From contig CM064873.1 in NCBI GenBank assembly GCA_032719365.1, positions 10,202,501 through 10,266,500 of the forward strand: a DNA stretch of 64,000 nt, read 5' to 3'. This stretch comes from Prinsepia uniflora. Taxonomy: Eukaryota > Streptophyta > Magnoliopsida > Rosales > Rosaceae. A program made the position numbers and the translations under genes. Positions 10,034 to 21,925 of this stretch are shown piece after piece. Positions within the stretch are counted from its first letter, which is position 1. Every line of letters begins with the position of its first letter. The notes under the pieces were generated by a model. That model searched no databases and had not been told where the DNA came from. It saw nothing but the letters and a program-made list of their open reading frames with translations.

Positions 10034-12655
10034 AGGTTTGCTCTTGTGGTGCGTGCAGGTCGAGGATGTGATGTCTCTATGGGTTGCAATTCGTTATGAA
10101 CCTCATAGTTAGGATGCCAGTTTGATAGTTAGTAGTATTGTATTGTGGATAGTTTTGGTTCGGAATTTAACGCCGGGGTTGCCATAGTTCTATCGTGGTT
10201 GGTAGTGTGGGAACCTACTACGAGATGAATGTAATAGTAATTTAGAGTTTTAACCGTGGGACGGTTATGTCGGGATCGTCTATAGCGATATTGCGCGATC
10301 GGATATGACGATAGTATGGAGTTGTGACCATTAGATGGTCAGGTCATTCTGATTTGTGAATTGTGTTGCGAGGAGCAGCCGGGTTCAGGGAATCCTAGTT
10401 GAGCTGAGGGTAGGATTGGATTGACGTCCATACGATGTCAGGACCGCGTGGTCGGTCAGATTTTGGATTATACTGCGAATGACAGTTGGGTTCAGAGGAA
10501 CCCTAGGGTATGATTGTGGAACCAAATTGCATGATGGATGGTCTGGAAAGGTGAACCCTAGTGGTGATCGATGGGTTAGAGTCTGTGTACAATAGAGTTA
10601 GTTGATGGCCTTGTAGGAAACCCTTGTGTTGTTGTATGATTCGTAAATGTAAGTCGGTGAGTGGTTTGGTTCTAGCGACTTTTCGGAGCCGAGACCGTCG
10701 GTCGGTCATGTCATGTCAGCTTGGGTGATGGGATTGCACTCCATAGTCGAGGTTGTATTAATCGATTAGACCTAGTTGGTGGTCATACTACTTTAGTTAT
10801 GATGGATAGTTGGTACAACTAAGGTCATGGACGACCTGGTAGACGGCATTGGTTAAGTCGAGTTAAGATTGGTTAGAGATTGGTTGGACAGGTTACTAGG
10901 GTTGGTACTTGTCGATTGAATCCCAGAGTGGGGATGCAGAATAGTTCGTACGGGCGATTGATTCCATTGGATGCAGAGTCTCGATAGCAATGTCTGGTGG
11001 TTGGGTCTGCAAAAGTTGTGGCAGGCACTACTATCGAGAGTGGTTGTAGTTATGGTTGTTGAGAATCGGAGGACGTTCAGGGGACGTTTCCTTTGTCTAG
11101 TATGAATTGTTAGGGTGACTATACCCATAGTTGTTGGGTACGACGGAGGCAGAGTTTCTCCAACGTGAGCAGAGGTACGGGGTCGTTTCTTTGTATGAGA
11201 AAAGATCCAGGGTTGTCTAATTCGCACACTGTATGCCGGTGATTGTGATGGAGATGAGCCACGAGTTAGGATGCGACTCTGTTATGCGGGGCATACGTTC
11301 GGTATCTGCGAGTCGGCTTGTTGGGTACGACGGAGGCAGAGTTTCTCCAACGTGAGCAGAGGTACGGGGTCGTTTCTTTGTATGAGAAAAGATCCAGGGT
11401 TGTCTAATTCGCACACTGTATGCCGGTGATTGTGATGGAGATGAGCCACGAGTTAGGATGCGACTCTGTTATGCGGGGCATACGTTCGGTATCTGCGAGT
11501 CGGCAATGCGTGAGTGATGGACTGGATCCCATCCAGCAGGGGTTGAGATATGTTGGGTTAAGTCCCAACAAGTATGTGATGATTAGGTGATGAATGCATG
11601 AAAGGGTATGAATGAGACACGAGGAGTTTTGGATGACGCAGATGACGTCATGGAAATTAGTGGATTCGGGGAGTTGTCGTCAACTCCAAAACTTGTTTAG
11701 TTGTTAATAACATGGGAAACCGAGAGTCGATCCAGTAGTAGTTGAGACGTAAGAATCAAGTAGTAATGGACCACATTCTTTTGGATGTACATAAACAGTA
11801 TAAACCGATAGGCGAACTTGGTAGGGTCCTAGACTGGTTACGGACACATGGTTGATGCCGGAGTGTGTTGGTTCCGACATGGTTGGAACTTCGGAATCGA
11901 GAGAGGTTGTGATTGAGGCGATGATGGGAGTGCTTGATTCCGCATTAGTAATGGGTATTTCGAAGTCTTTTTGGGTGAAATCTCATGTTCTGCAATGGCA
12001 AACGATGTTGGGTTACATGGCGTGGTGGGCGCAGTGGATTTGTGCTTGTATTCACGTAGGATGAATTTTTATGTCACCGTATTGGATCATTCTTGGTTTT
12101 CCCTAGGTCGGATGACAAGGATCGATATGAGGTAATCGGAGGGGACCCATAGTCTCGATGTGTCACGTCGTTGACTGATCTGTTTAGATGTGGGAATTGG
12201 TTGAGGAGTGATGTGACTGACGAAGGATTCAAGAGGGTGTAAGACCCTATGATCAAATTTCAGGTGGATTGTTAGCTGAGTGAGCATGTGTGGATCCTAA
12301 GTGGATCGGGATTTTGTTGATCGAGGACTTCGGGCATTGTGGCAATCGAGGATCATGATCTTGATGGTCAGGTTAGGTGGAGAGTTTATTGCTCTGTCTT
12401 AAATATTTGAGTTGAGGATGTTGGGACTGAACTTCCTTTTGAGGTCAATCCCGTATGGTGTGTTAATCGAACGAGTAGGTGTCCGACGGGGTCGAATTTG
12501 TTCAGCCTTAGATGTGTGAATGGTGGGATTGGCTTCCTTATGAAGTTAATTGAATGTAATGTGCTAATTGTTTGAGCAAGTAACCGATAGGTTCAGAGTT
12601 GGTGCGTCTAAGTAGACGTGGGTAAGGTTGGATGCTCTTTTGGCATGAAGGGCTA
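10034..12655 (+). other. Long non-coding leader of P0
   Basis: No recognisable protein over 2.6 kb. Its start (GGTCGAGGATGTGATGTCTC) and many later blocks match, in reverse, the leader at about 29277-27221, so it is a conserved 5' untranslated region of a Ty3/gypsy family. It should lead into gag but runs straight into the second direct repeat at 12656. It contains the 187-bp duplication at 11131-11504. Confidence 0.6.
11131..11504 (+). repeat. 187-bp tandem duplication in the P0 leader
   Basis: Units 11131-11317 and 11318-11504 appear identical by eye, starting TTGTTGGGTACGACGG. Their identity points to a recent event. Confidence 0.9.
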
Positions 12656-13686
12656 CGCCTTGGTGGGCGTGAGTCGGATTGATACGTGTTGGATTACGTG
12701 ATTAGGAGTAGACGTATTGATACTGATCGGGTGACCGTGGGACTCGAAATGGATGATGGGTTGGAGTTTTCAATTTGTCTAGTGCTGGATTGGACAGATG
12801 GAATGCAGAATTGATACGTGATTGACTACGAGCCATGTAATGGACTGGCTGGTGGATGGATGTACATACCCTGTACGTTGTTCGAGGAACGATACTGGGC
12901 AGGCTTGTGGTGCCTGGTGGCGGTATATAAGATATACCAGGGGTACGTTGGTGAGTGTGTTGGTAGTCAGCTTAGCCCCGATACCATTGGATTAGTTGAG
13001 GACGTGAACTGGACACTGGGTACTATGCCCTGGTCAGGGTGATTCTGATGGGTCCAGTGACACATAGGTCAAGTGCTTTGTTGGTATACGTATACTCAAG
13101 GTGAGTGAGATGGTGGTTACTGTAACCACAAGAGAGTATAATGTTAGTTTTGACTGGAGACTGTTAAGTGGTGACAGTGTGGGAAGTGTCTGCTTGGATG
13201 TGATAGCTATAGTGGGAGTACGTACTTTCAGCATGACGGTTTTAGGTTGGAAAGTGTCAGAGTGATAGACTGATAAGGATCTGACGTCAACTTAGTATCA
13301 CTGATCTGTTAGAGTGAGTGACTGGTGAGACATCGTTATTGTGTCTCGAGTGAGACTTATGAGTCAAAGTGTGGTTATATTGAACGTGTACGATTATAGG
13401 AGAGTGCCTGAGTAGTGGGACATGTTTGGATTTCCACGAGGTGGTTGTGGAATCTGGATAGATGGAATTTCGAGGCCTTTTAGGAGCTCATTGGCTTTGG
13501 GTTCGTTTGGAACTCTAAAGTTAAGCAAGTTGAAGCTGGTCCAAAGTTAAGCCAGTCCAACCAATCTCCAACCCTTGGGAAGTTGCACTGTGAGCTTCCG
13601 AAAACAAAACCGTGAGGGCAAGGAGCCCAAAGCGGACAATATCGTGCTAGAGTCGGGTCCTGATCGAGGAGGGTCGGGTCCTGATA
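12656..13686 (+). repeat. 3' direct repeat (LTR-like) of P0
   Basis: Second copy of the 9020-10018 repeat, starting at the same base (TACGCCTTGG) and ending GGGTCCTGATA, where the first copy ends GGGTCCTAACA. It is joined directly to LINE sequence at 13687. Confidence 0.65.
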
Positions 13687-14310
13687 GCAGTTCCCCAAGT
13701 TCTTATGAGATGGCTCAAACCTGGCCCTAATCAATTCAAATTAAATTGTGATGGTGTTTTTGGAAGGGTTTATTGTAGGCGTGGTATGAAAGGTTTGATT
13801 AGAAACCATAAGGGGTGATACATCCCTGGTTTTGAGATGGCTGCGATGCCATGGCTTTCTCTTGAAGTCACAAAAATGTTGGCTATATTTCAAGGACTTC
13901 TTTGGGTACAAAGGTTGTGGCTCAGAGCTATGATTGTGGAGACAGATACCAAACAGATTGTAGGCTTGATAAAAAGGGCTGTTGACTATTATTCTTATGT
14001 GGGATGTTCTTTCGCTACTCGAAGAGCTTGAAATTGTGGAGGTCCACTTCCAACATCATGAAGTCAACAAAGCTGCCCACGAATAGGATTAATTCAGGCT
14101 TCCATATTAGTTTTCTCGACTATTGTAGGAGCAGCACCACCATGATTAGAGCCCGAACTACTGATTAATATGGGTTAGTAGAGGAGCTATTGTACCATGT
14201 AGCATTAGGTGGTACAACATTCCTATGGAGTAGCTGGAGCGGATGATGTAGTTCTTAGTGCCAAAATTGTTCTCAAGTTCTTACTTTTTGGTCTTTGGCA
14301 TTTTTATAAG
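13687..14310 (+). pseudogene. LINE 3' fragment with RNase H-like domain
   Basis: Conceptual translation gives WLKPGPNQFKLNCDGVF, then a block with GLIRNHKG and, after one stop, a block with IVETDTKQIVGLI. These match the C-terminal RNase H-like domain of plant L1-type LINEs (KxNxDGA, LIRNxxG, ESD-like motifs). The expected ESD reads ETD. Frame breaks show decay, and the 5' part is missing. The 3' end seems to continue at 38821-39008 with an A-rich tail, so the MULE-like element at 14311 inserted into it. Confidence 0.6.
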
Positions 14311-14753
14311 AAAAACTACATAAAACACCTCAAACTATAGGGGTCACCACAGATTCATATCCAAACTATCAAAAGTTTTAATTTACTACCCAAACTATCA
14401 AAAGTTTTAATTTACTACTCAAACTCTTTGACCACTCACAAGTAACCACCTCCATCAGTTTTTCCATCCACGTGTTCGTCAAATTGTCACATGGAAAAAT
14501 ATTTTCTTAGTCGGCGACTGAGGTGACAAAAATCACAAGAGCATTTTTAGGATTTTAAAAAAAAATCAACTAATACCTACACAAAAACCCTATTTTCTTC
14601 TTCAGCAACCTCTCTCTATGCAACTCTCCCTAAAACCACCCAAATCAAACTCCCATCTAAGCTCATCAGAAACATTGCTTAAACACTCGGTGTTCAATCT
14701 CGTTAATCTCTCTTTTTCTACAACATAAAAAAAATAAAAGCTTCATCTTAAAC
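14311..14753. repeat. Left inverted arm of the MULE-like element
   Basis: Contains two direct copies of a 30-base unit with CAAACTATCAAAAGTTTTAA (about 14361-14420), then text that is the inverted counterpart of 38560-38820. Interrupted at 14754 by LTR F. Confidence 0.6.
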
Positions 14754-15243
14754 GGACAGGACCCATTCCAATCCCCCTGAATTATCGTGGGATGTGTCAT
14801 GCTCCCGTTTGACACCACGTGTCAGACCAGGGATAAAACTATAACTCGCTCGGAGTTTCTAAAGTGTGTTCTGATTTCCAGAGTACGCATCGGCATGTGA
14901 TGTATCGGTCTCTGCTATAACTCGTATCCACGATCAACCTGAAGGTTATCAAAATCATAAAAGCTGTGAGTGGACAAAAATAATTAGTTTAAAAACAATT
15001 TAACAAAAATACATTTATACCTTCACTTAAAAACATGCATGCATCAGAAAACAATTATCTCAAATATTTCTTAAAAGCAAATCATATTACTTTTCAAATC
15101 AATACTCAGTGAAAACATTTATCAATCAAAATCATTTCTTCGGTAGGGCCTCAGCCCAAAACCCAACCACATAGGGTCTCCGTCCAAATCTAAACCACGT
15201 AGGGTCTTCACCCAAATCCAAATCTCATAAAACATTTTAATAG
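14754..15243 (-). repeat. Solo LTR F, inner-end segment
   Basis: Minus-strand LTR end GGAATGGGTCCTGTC at 14755 (the final A has become C) with the acceptor-like CTTCAG at 14939 and the start of the module. It continues at 18678 and 35281. Summing the three pieces gives about 3.32 kb, matching the 3.34 kb LTR of E3. Flanks TAAAC (14749-14753) and TACAC (37755-37759) look like a TSD with one change. No internal region, hence solo. Confidence 0.7.
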
Positions 15244-17247
15244 TGTAACAACCCGTCCCGAGAGTAGAGTAATTAAGGTGTGATTGGTGAGGTTAACCAG
15301 TGGTTAGGTGGTTCCGACAGGTCCGGGCGCCTAGCATGACGATTTTGCCCCTGGGTTGGGCAAAATAGTTGACTTTTAGTTTGGGTGGTCAAATGGGGGT
15401 TGACCAGTGACCAGGACGTAGTTTAGGACGTCACGAATCCATAGGCAGGTGGCACGCCTGATTCCGACATCCGAGGAGGAAGTTGTGATGTTCGGAAGGT
15501 CGAGGGCATAACCGTAAGTTGGGTAAAATAGGGGGCATAGTTGACTTTTTGGATAATCGAGTTTTGGTAGGTTGACCTAGGATGGTTAGGTAGCTTTCGA
15601 CGTCCTGAGTTCGATGACAGACGGCACGTACTCATCGGACTTACGAGGTGAGAGTTACGGGTCTAGGAAGTTTTGGTAAAACCGTAAAAATGAGTAAAAC
15701 AGGAGGGTATTTTGGTCTTTTTGGTTTCTGGGGATTTGTGCAGAGAGAAAGGAAATGGACGGCTGAGGTTGGGCCATGTGGGAGTGGGTGGATTGGATGG
15801 TGACACATGGCAGGGGGCTAGAGGATTCTGGGAGAATCCTGTGTGGTCTCAGCCCAAATAATTGGGGTGCACTCGTGCTTACCCGTGGCTGTTCTTCGAC
15901 AAACACAGAGAAACAGAGTGAGTTTGTGAGGAGGAATTGGGGAGTGATCGTGGCTGGTGATGAGTTCTGGTGAGTGAGGGAGGAACAAGAGACTGAAGGG
16001 AGGCTGGTGGTCGTGAATTGGTGATGCAATCGTGCACGGCGGCACGGCGGAGGTGCGGAGAAGGTTTGGGGGAAACAGGGAGCCTGAGAGTTCGAGGTGG
16101 TGGCTACGCCGTGAGGTGAGGCAACTCAAGGCGAGGGGAGGCTGAGGGGGTTGCAAGGAGTCCAACGAGCACCGTGGTAGGCAGCGGTGCGCACGGCGGA
16201 GCTGCAATCGAAAGGTAAGCTTCCTTGCTCTGTTTTCCCGTGAAAGTTCATTTGGAAAGTCGTGAGTTTTGGCTGAGAGTCGAGAGGATAGGAGGTTGGG
16301 GTGATGTTCAGGGAGGTCCTAGGAGTGGTTTGTGATGGTCGCCGTGACGGGGGCGTACACGGCGGAGCTCAGGCGAAGAGGAGTCTCTGTTACCCTGTTT
16401 CGGCCGTGAACTTCGAACCCGAAGTCGTGGACTTCTGGGGTGAGTCGAGGGTAACGGAGATTGGTTCTAGGTTCAGTAAAGCCTTAGGGATCGTCTGGTG
16501 TCGCCACCGTGACGGGAGGTGACCGGAGTAGAGGAATCGTGAAACAGGGGTTTGATGGCCGTCTGGTTCGAGCTTAAATCGACGATGACGGGACTATGTC
16601 GAGGTTAGAGGAGTTAGGGAATGGATTCGTGGTGTTTGGACGAAGCTGCAGGAGAAGAAAGGGGATGAAATGGTGGCCGGACGACGGAGATTGAGTCTCG
16701 CCGGTCCAAGTTGCAGAGCCGGTTCAGCACAGTGCGTGGAGGTTGTTAATGGTGCACTGTAGCTGGCACGTGAGGGCCACGCGCAGCCACTTTGGGCGGC
16801 GCGTGGGGGCGCGTACGGCGGCGGATGGGAAAGTGGTCAACATGGTTTTTGGTCCAGGAGTTCTGGTAAATTCAATGGAGTTGGTTTCAAGTCAATCGGA
16901 CGTCGTTTGAGGTTAGTTCCGCGAGGGTGAAGGTTTAGGGTCCCGGGTTCTTACGTTTAGGATTCGGGGATTTTTGAGGGAATTTAGGTGAGTGTCGTGT
17001 CCGAGGCATAGAAGCTACGTGATGGATCCCAGAATAGCTTACAATCTTCCGTGTGCGTGTACTTTATCGGGTTTTAATTCTTTGTATTTTGTACTAGGTT
17101 CTGTAAACGATAACGTCGGAATATTTTGTTTAATTACTCCTGCGTCTGACTGGATTTGAGTGAGTTGTACTTGGGTGTTGCGTCGGAAGTCGGACGGGAG
17201 CGGGATGTACCTCTGGTTTCGGGGTGGAACCGGGGTGGGTCCTGACA
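15244..17247 (+). repeat. P1 5' LTR, lacking the intron-like module
   Basis: Starts TGTAACAACCCGTCCCGAG and ends GGGTGGGTCCTGACA. It has U3 boxes 15367-15580 and the GC-rich block 16745-16810. At 16987 the donor-like GGTGAGTG is followed within a few bases by GTGTCCGAGGCATAG, which in the 3' LTR copy lies after the acceptor. The module is therefore missing here. Confidence 0.8.
15367..15580 (+). promoter_or_regulatory. U3 W-box/TGACG cluster of P1
   Basis: GTTGACTTTTAG at 15369, GGTCAAATGG, GGTTGACCAG, GGACGTCACG, then a second GTTGACTTTTTGG near 15540. W-box and TGACG-type cores are visible; their use is inferred. Confidence 0.45.
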
Positions 17248-17249
17248 AT

Positions 17250-17261
17250 TGGTATCAGAGC
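17250..17261 (+). other. tRNA-Met primer-binding site of P1
   Basis: TGGTATCAGAGC two bases after the 5' LTR end. Confidence 0.9.
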
Positions 17262-17354
17262 ATAGGTTTGTCGGGTTTGTGGGGTTTGTTGGTTTGTGAG
17301 GTTGTGTTCCAGTTGCTTAACTACTTCTATGCCTCTTTCAGTGTGCGGTTGACG

Positions 17355-18060
17355 ATGCCTCCGAGACGTATACCCTCTCCATAACCTGAAGAAGTAGTAA
17401 GAGAGACGGAGAGTGCCACGATAGAGCGAGCCCAGCGGCTCGGGGCTACTACGTTCAGTGGTGGGGCTGATCCTGAGGAAGCCCAGAGGTGGATTACCAG
17501 ACTGGAGCGGATTCTTGCGGTGATGCATTGTCCGCCGGAGGAGCGAGTATTGTTGGCTACCTTTTTACTCGATGGTGCGGCGTATGAGTGGTGGTATACC
17601 CTCGAGTTGTCCGGTTGGGATGCCCATAGTGTGACTTGGGAGACGTTCAGGGAACGGTTTCTGGAGCAGTATTATCCTCGTTCTTTCCAGGATGCCAAGG
17701 AGGCAGAGTTTCTGCAGCTCCAGCAAGGGAATATGACAGTGGCAGAGTATGAACGGAAGTTCCAGATGTTGTCTCGGTTTGCTCCTGCTTTTGTGGCCAC
17801 TGAAGCTGAGAAGTGCCGTAGGTTTGAGTTGGGCATGCGCGGTGAGATTTGAGCCATAGTGACGGCTGGATCTTTTGCTACCCTCCGAGACTTGTCGGAT
17901 GCTGCGGTGAGGGTTGAGGCCAGTTTACCGGTGTGACGCCGGGAACCATCTATTCCTGGAGCTTCGAGCCAGAGGACACCGAAAAGGGGTAACTTCAGTG
18001 GAGCGTCATCGTCGGGCGATGAGCGTTTTGGTAGACCTGGCAGTTTTCAGAGTTCAGGAT
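17355..18060 (+). pseudogene. P1 gag fragment
   Basis: From ATG at 17355 the frame reads MPPRRIPSP, a TAA stop, then PEEVVRETE and AQRLGATTFSGGADPEEA. The block at 17520-17852 has MHCPPEERVLLATFLLDGAA, a tryptophan pair (EWWYTL) and LEQYYPRSF, typical of the capsid region of Ty3/gypsy gag in plant chromoviruses. A TGA follows RGEI at about 17851. The frame decays further and the text joins LTR sequence near 18060, so nucleocapsid and everything downstream are lost. It is close to the E2 gag block by block. Confidence 0.8.
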
Positions 18061-18672
18061 TTTGGGGTTACCGAGCACCGCCGACTCCGCAAGGAGTTTA
18101 AAGACTCAGATAGGTCCAGCAGGTTTGATCGGGAAAATGCTGATATGATGTTACGATTTCTGATATGGTTTTTATGATTCACATGCTGTGATTTTTCTAA
18201 CTGTTTTATAGTGTTTCTGTTTTTATGATTTGGTTTATGGTAGATTGATTTATAACGGTGTTCATAAATATTGGTTATGCATGTGGTTTCAAAACGGAGG
18301 GTTAAACTCGGTTTTCGTGTAAAATGGTTTTGAACTCTCATACTGTTTGGTCCACTCACACCTTCTGTTTTAAATTGCCCTCCAGGTTGTGGAGCTAGAG
18401 CGGGGTCTTGACGTCGAGGCAGTGTCCGAGGCATAGAAGCTACGTGAGGGATCCCAGAATAGCTTACAATCTTCCGTGTGCGTGTACTTTATCAGGTTTT
18501 AATTCTTTGTATTTTGTACTAGGTTCTGTAAACGATAACGTCGGAATATTTTGTTTAATTACTCCTGCGTCTGACTGGATTTGAGTGAGTTGTACTTGGG
18601 TGTTGCGTCGGAAGTCGGACGGGAGCGGGATGTACCTCTGGTTTCGGGGTGGAACCGGGGTGGGTCCTGACA
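18061..18672 (+). repeat. P1 3' LTR remnant
   Basis: Holds the module end (GGTCCACTCACACC near 18350, CCTCCAG ending at 18385), then a frame ending VEAVSEA-stop. From 18415 it is almost identical to 16990-17247 and ends TGACA at 18672. U3 and the first part are deleted. Confidence 0.75.
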
Positions 18673-18677
18673 AATAG

Positions 18678-19034
18678 GGCCTCTGCCCGAAACATCGACT
18701 CACATTCGAAGTCATATGAAAACATGATCAACCAATCCGCTTTATCCAATATCCATCAAAACATCTCAATAGTCGCGATATCAGCTGTACGCGTGGGACT
18801 CGGGATTACACATCCAAGTATACACCAAGGCTCAGAGCCTGTGGCTCGACGTCTAAGGTGATCTAACTCAAGCTCAGAATCCCTGGCTCAACGTCTAAGT
18901 GATGGCATTCACAGGCTCGGAATCCATGGCTCGACGTTTGAGAAATGTCTATCTCTGAAACTTCTGAGTCTGAGCCTCCCCTCAGAGCTACTCACCCTCA
19001 GGCAGTGTAATCATGACCTCTCCAGGATCTACGA
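18678..19034 (-). repeat. Solo LTR F, middle segment
   Basis: Module interior between P1 and E2. It holds three degenerate units of a GAGCC-TGT-GGCTC type hairpin (about 18830-18940). The last five bases, TACGA, are one copy of the E2 TSD. Confidence 0.65.
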
Positions 19035-19337
19035 TGACAGGAACCCGCCCAGATCCCCCCGGGGACCACAAGGGGACGTGCCCTGCTCCCGTCTGACACC
19101 CGAACCGAAAATCCCGATTTTAGCCTTAAAACTTAAATGCATAAATGTCCGAATTAAAAAGTCATACATATTCCAAATTTAATAGATGTCAGATAAGGGA
19201 TACAATTTAAAATACAAATCCGAGCACGACACTAGAAAGGAAAATCCTGCGGGTGGTCCGACCCGACAGGGGTTCAGGTGCGCAGTGCAAAATCTATGCC
19301 TCAGCCTCGGGGTCCTCACCAACCTCAGCAATACGAC

Positions 19338-20090
19338 CTGGAGGGGTTACCAAAACATGAAAGGTGAGTGGGCCGAAACTCAGGTTTGTAAAAACAGTAT
19401 AATAAGGAAAATACATACTTTACCCCTCCGTTTTCCAAAACATGCATGCATCAGTATTTAAAAACCATAAATACGTGTAATATATCACAGCATCATAATA
19501 AGCCAGAAATGTAATATAAACCCAGCTACTGCACCATACACAACCGATATTGACATCCCAGATGTCCGACGTCCCTGACGTCCAATAATGGTCACAGTTC
19601 CAAGGCTACGCGTGCCACCCGGGGTCTCAAATCCCGAGTCCAATCTTCGAACCCAGTTCGGTTATGGCATCCCAGATGCCTAGCGTCCCAGATGCCTAGC
19701 GTCCCAGACGCTCGACGTCCCAGACGTCCAATAATAGCAATCCTGCTCCTGAGTCATCCTACGGTCCGGCACCTCCGTAGCATGACCCCTCGCAGGCAAT
19801 GCACCGTGACCGCTCCGGGGTACCACATCCGGAGGAGACAGTATCATACGGTGGATTATACAGTGCAGTACCCAAGATAGTCATCGTATCCACAAGTACA
19901 TGTAACTATATATATACAATATAAAACAGTATTCATTTTCCGTAAAACGGGCCTCAGCCCAACACCGTAAAACGTGTCACAGCCGTAACTCGAGATAATC
20001 AAAATCCATTAATGAATCACGCACACAATTAGATATACGGAAATGAAAACGGTTATGCATGCAAGAGTTAATAAAAACGGGCCCACTCAC
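19338..20090 (-). other. Intron-like module in E2 3' LTR (753 bp)
   Basis: Begins GTGAGTGGGCCC at 20090 with TGCATGCAT soon after. It ends with TGATGCATGCATG, GGCCCACTCACC and CCTCCAG at 19338. Between 19548 and 19725 are hairpins with three-base loops: GACATC-CCA-GATGTC, GACGTC-CCT-GACGTC, GGCATC-CCA-GATGCC, AGCGTC-CCA-GACGCT, GACGTC-CCA-GACGTC. Confidence 0.6.
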
Positions 20091-21619
20091 AGTACGTTCC
20101 CGCTGCGAATAACGCGCGTACGAACTTGTCTCCGGAATTAACGTAAGTTCCCTGTCATTTCCAATCACACACAAGTGTCATTAAAGGTCCTTAGAATACC
20201 CTCAAAAAGTCCGAAACAGAAACCGGTTCGGGAAAGCCGGCCAACACGCTTCCCGAGACATCCGGCCCTAGACTGACCTTCCTCACTATCTCAGATCAAC
20301 ATAGTTATTTCACAGAAAATGTCCAAAATGATGAAAGGATTAAAAATCATGTTGACCGTGATCCGAGATAGTGCTCAACGCGCCCTCACGCGCCGCCCAA
20401 AGTGGTTGCGCGTGAAAGTCACGCGCTGCTACAGTGTCACTGCTACAGTGTCACCATCCTTGCCCGATTTACTGTAATTTGGGTCTGCGACCCGCGGGGT
20501 GACCCGATTAATTAGCCGTCTATTTCTACTTAATTTCTTTCCTTCTTGATTCTAACATGTTCTAAAGTCATTTAATTACAGTTCTCAGTCTACTAATTAA
20601 CTCGACAAGCCTTCAACCATCCTATCCAAACCCGAAAAGCTACACGGGTCCAACCTCATAACACCTCCAAACAAACACCATTGTCCAATTAATTTATACA
20701 GAAGCATACTAGGACCTAGACTAACAAAATAGAACCATCAATTGATCGAATCATCACATGAAAGTAGCCGTCCAAACGCTGCGATTTCCTCTGCACACGG
20801 CGGTCACCGTCCCAGCTCCTCCGTGGCTGGTTGTCGTCAATTTCGATATGGACAGGTTCCAAATGTTCCCAGAAAGCTCACTCAGTGATTGGTTTCGTCC
20901 AAAAGGCCGTGGAAATTGAACTCGGATTTTCCCTCCAAATCGGTTTTTCTCAGAACTGGAACTTGGGTTCCTGGGCAATTCCTCGATCACACTCTTCGAA
21001 TCTTGCACGGTTAGGTTTCTGCTACTCCCAGAAAGCTTCCCCAGTGTTTAGATCGATCACAAAACCCGTAGAGATTGAATTCGGAAAATTTCCCCCCAAA
21101 GACCCGAAATTGTTCTTCACTGTTTCTCCCTGTCTCTCTCAACTCTCAGCCTCAAACAGACACCAAAATGAACCCGTCACTCACTCCCCTTGCACGGTTA
21201 ATCGATCAAGGCGTCCAACACCCGTGGGAGACACTCACAGACGCACTGGACACTGCCTCCCGCACACAGAGCTCAACCAACGTTTTTAATTCTTCCCGTG
21301 GCCTGCACAGCCTCAAATTTCACTCCCAATACCTTAAACTACATAAACAATACTCATAAATCAGTCCACTAAGGTTTAAACTATTTGCACGCCCACAAAC
21401 ACCACGGCATGGCCGTGTCCCCTGTTTTTCATGGTTGCTGCTACAGTAACCGTGCAAAAAGACCAAAATGCCCTCAGGGCAGAAATTACCAAAATGCCCT
21501 CCAACTTCCGTGACCCGTAACTCGGTCATCCGATGTCCGTTTCACGCGTGCCGCCTGTCGTTGTACTCAGGGCATCGAGACGAATCTAACGGTCTTCGGG
21601 TCGTGTGAAAATTCCCGGT

Positions 21620-21812
21620 ACATCAAAAGTCAACTTTTTCCCTCAACTCGTCCAAATTACGGTAATGCCCCTGAACTTCCGATAGTCATAACTTTTTCCC
21701 TGATCGTCCGAATTGGACGTGCCACCTGTCTGTGAACTCGTGACGTCCCGAACTACGCCACGGTCACTGGTCAAAGTCCATTTGACCCATAACCCAAAAA
21801 GTCAACAATTGG
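21620..21812 (-). promoter_or_regulatory. U3 W-box/TGACG cluster of E2
   Basis: On the minus strand: GTTGACTTTTTGG, GGTCAAATGGACTTTGACC, GGGACGTCACGAG, then GTTGACTTTTGATG. Repeated in the 5' LTR at about 35000-35195. Confidence 0.45.
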
Positions 21813-21891
21813 CCATAATCCACAGGGGTAAAATCGTCAATTCATACATTAAATTACAATATTACAATCTGTGAATTTCCGGGGTGTTACA

Positions 21892-21906
21892 ACCTTCCCC
21901 CCCATA
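21892..21906 (-). other. Polypurine tract of E2
   Basis: Minus strand reads TATGGGGGGGAAGGT immediately before the 3' LTR, the expected plus-strand priming site. Confidence 0.8.
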
Positions 21907-21925
21907 AGGAATTTCGTCCCGAAAT

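Larger units (their letters stand above)
15244..18672 (+). mobile_element. Ty3/gypsy element P1, internally deleted
   Basis: TG...CA element with perfect 5-bp TSD AATAG (15239-15243 and 18673-18677). Order: 5' LTR 15244-17247, primer site, decayed gag 17355-18060, then an abrupt joint into the module part of the 3' LTR (to 18672). Protease, reverse transcriptase, integrase and the 3' U3 are absent. It cannot move alone. It inserted into solo LTR F. Confidence 0.85.
19035..21891 (-). repeat. E2 3' LTR (2857 bp)
   Basis: Starts TGTAACACCCCGGAAATTC at 21891 and ends GGGTTCCTGTCA at 19035. U3 boxes 21812-21620, GC-rich block about 20448-20383, module 20090-19338. The ORFs at 20831-21289 and 21075-21359 recur at 34240 and 34484 only because the LTR is duplicated. 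Confidence 0.9.

Noticed and set aside
20831..21289. 152-residue ORF conserved at 34240-34698
   Set aside because: It lies in the two LTR copies of one element, so the conservation is duplication. No domain is seen.
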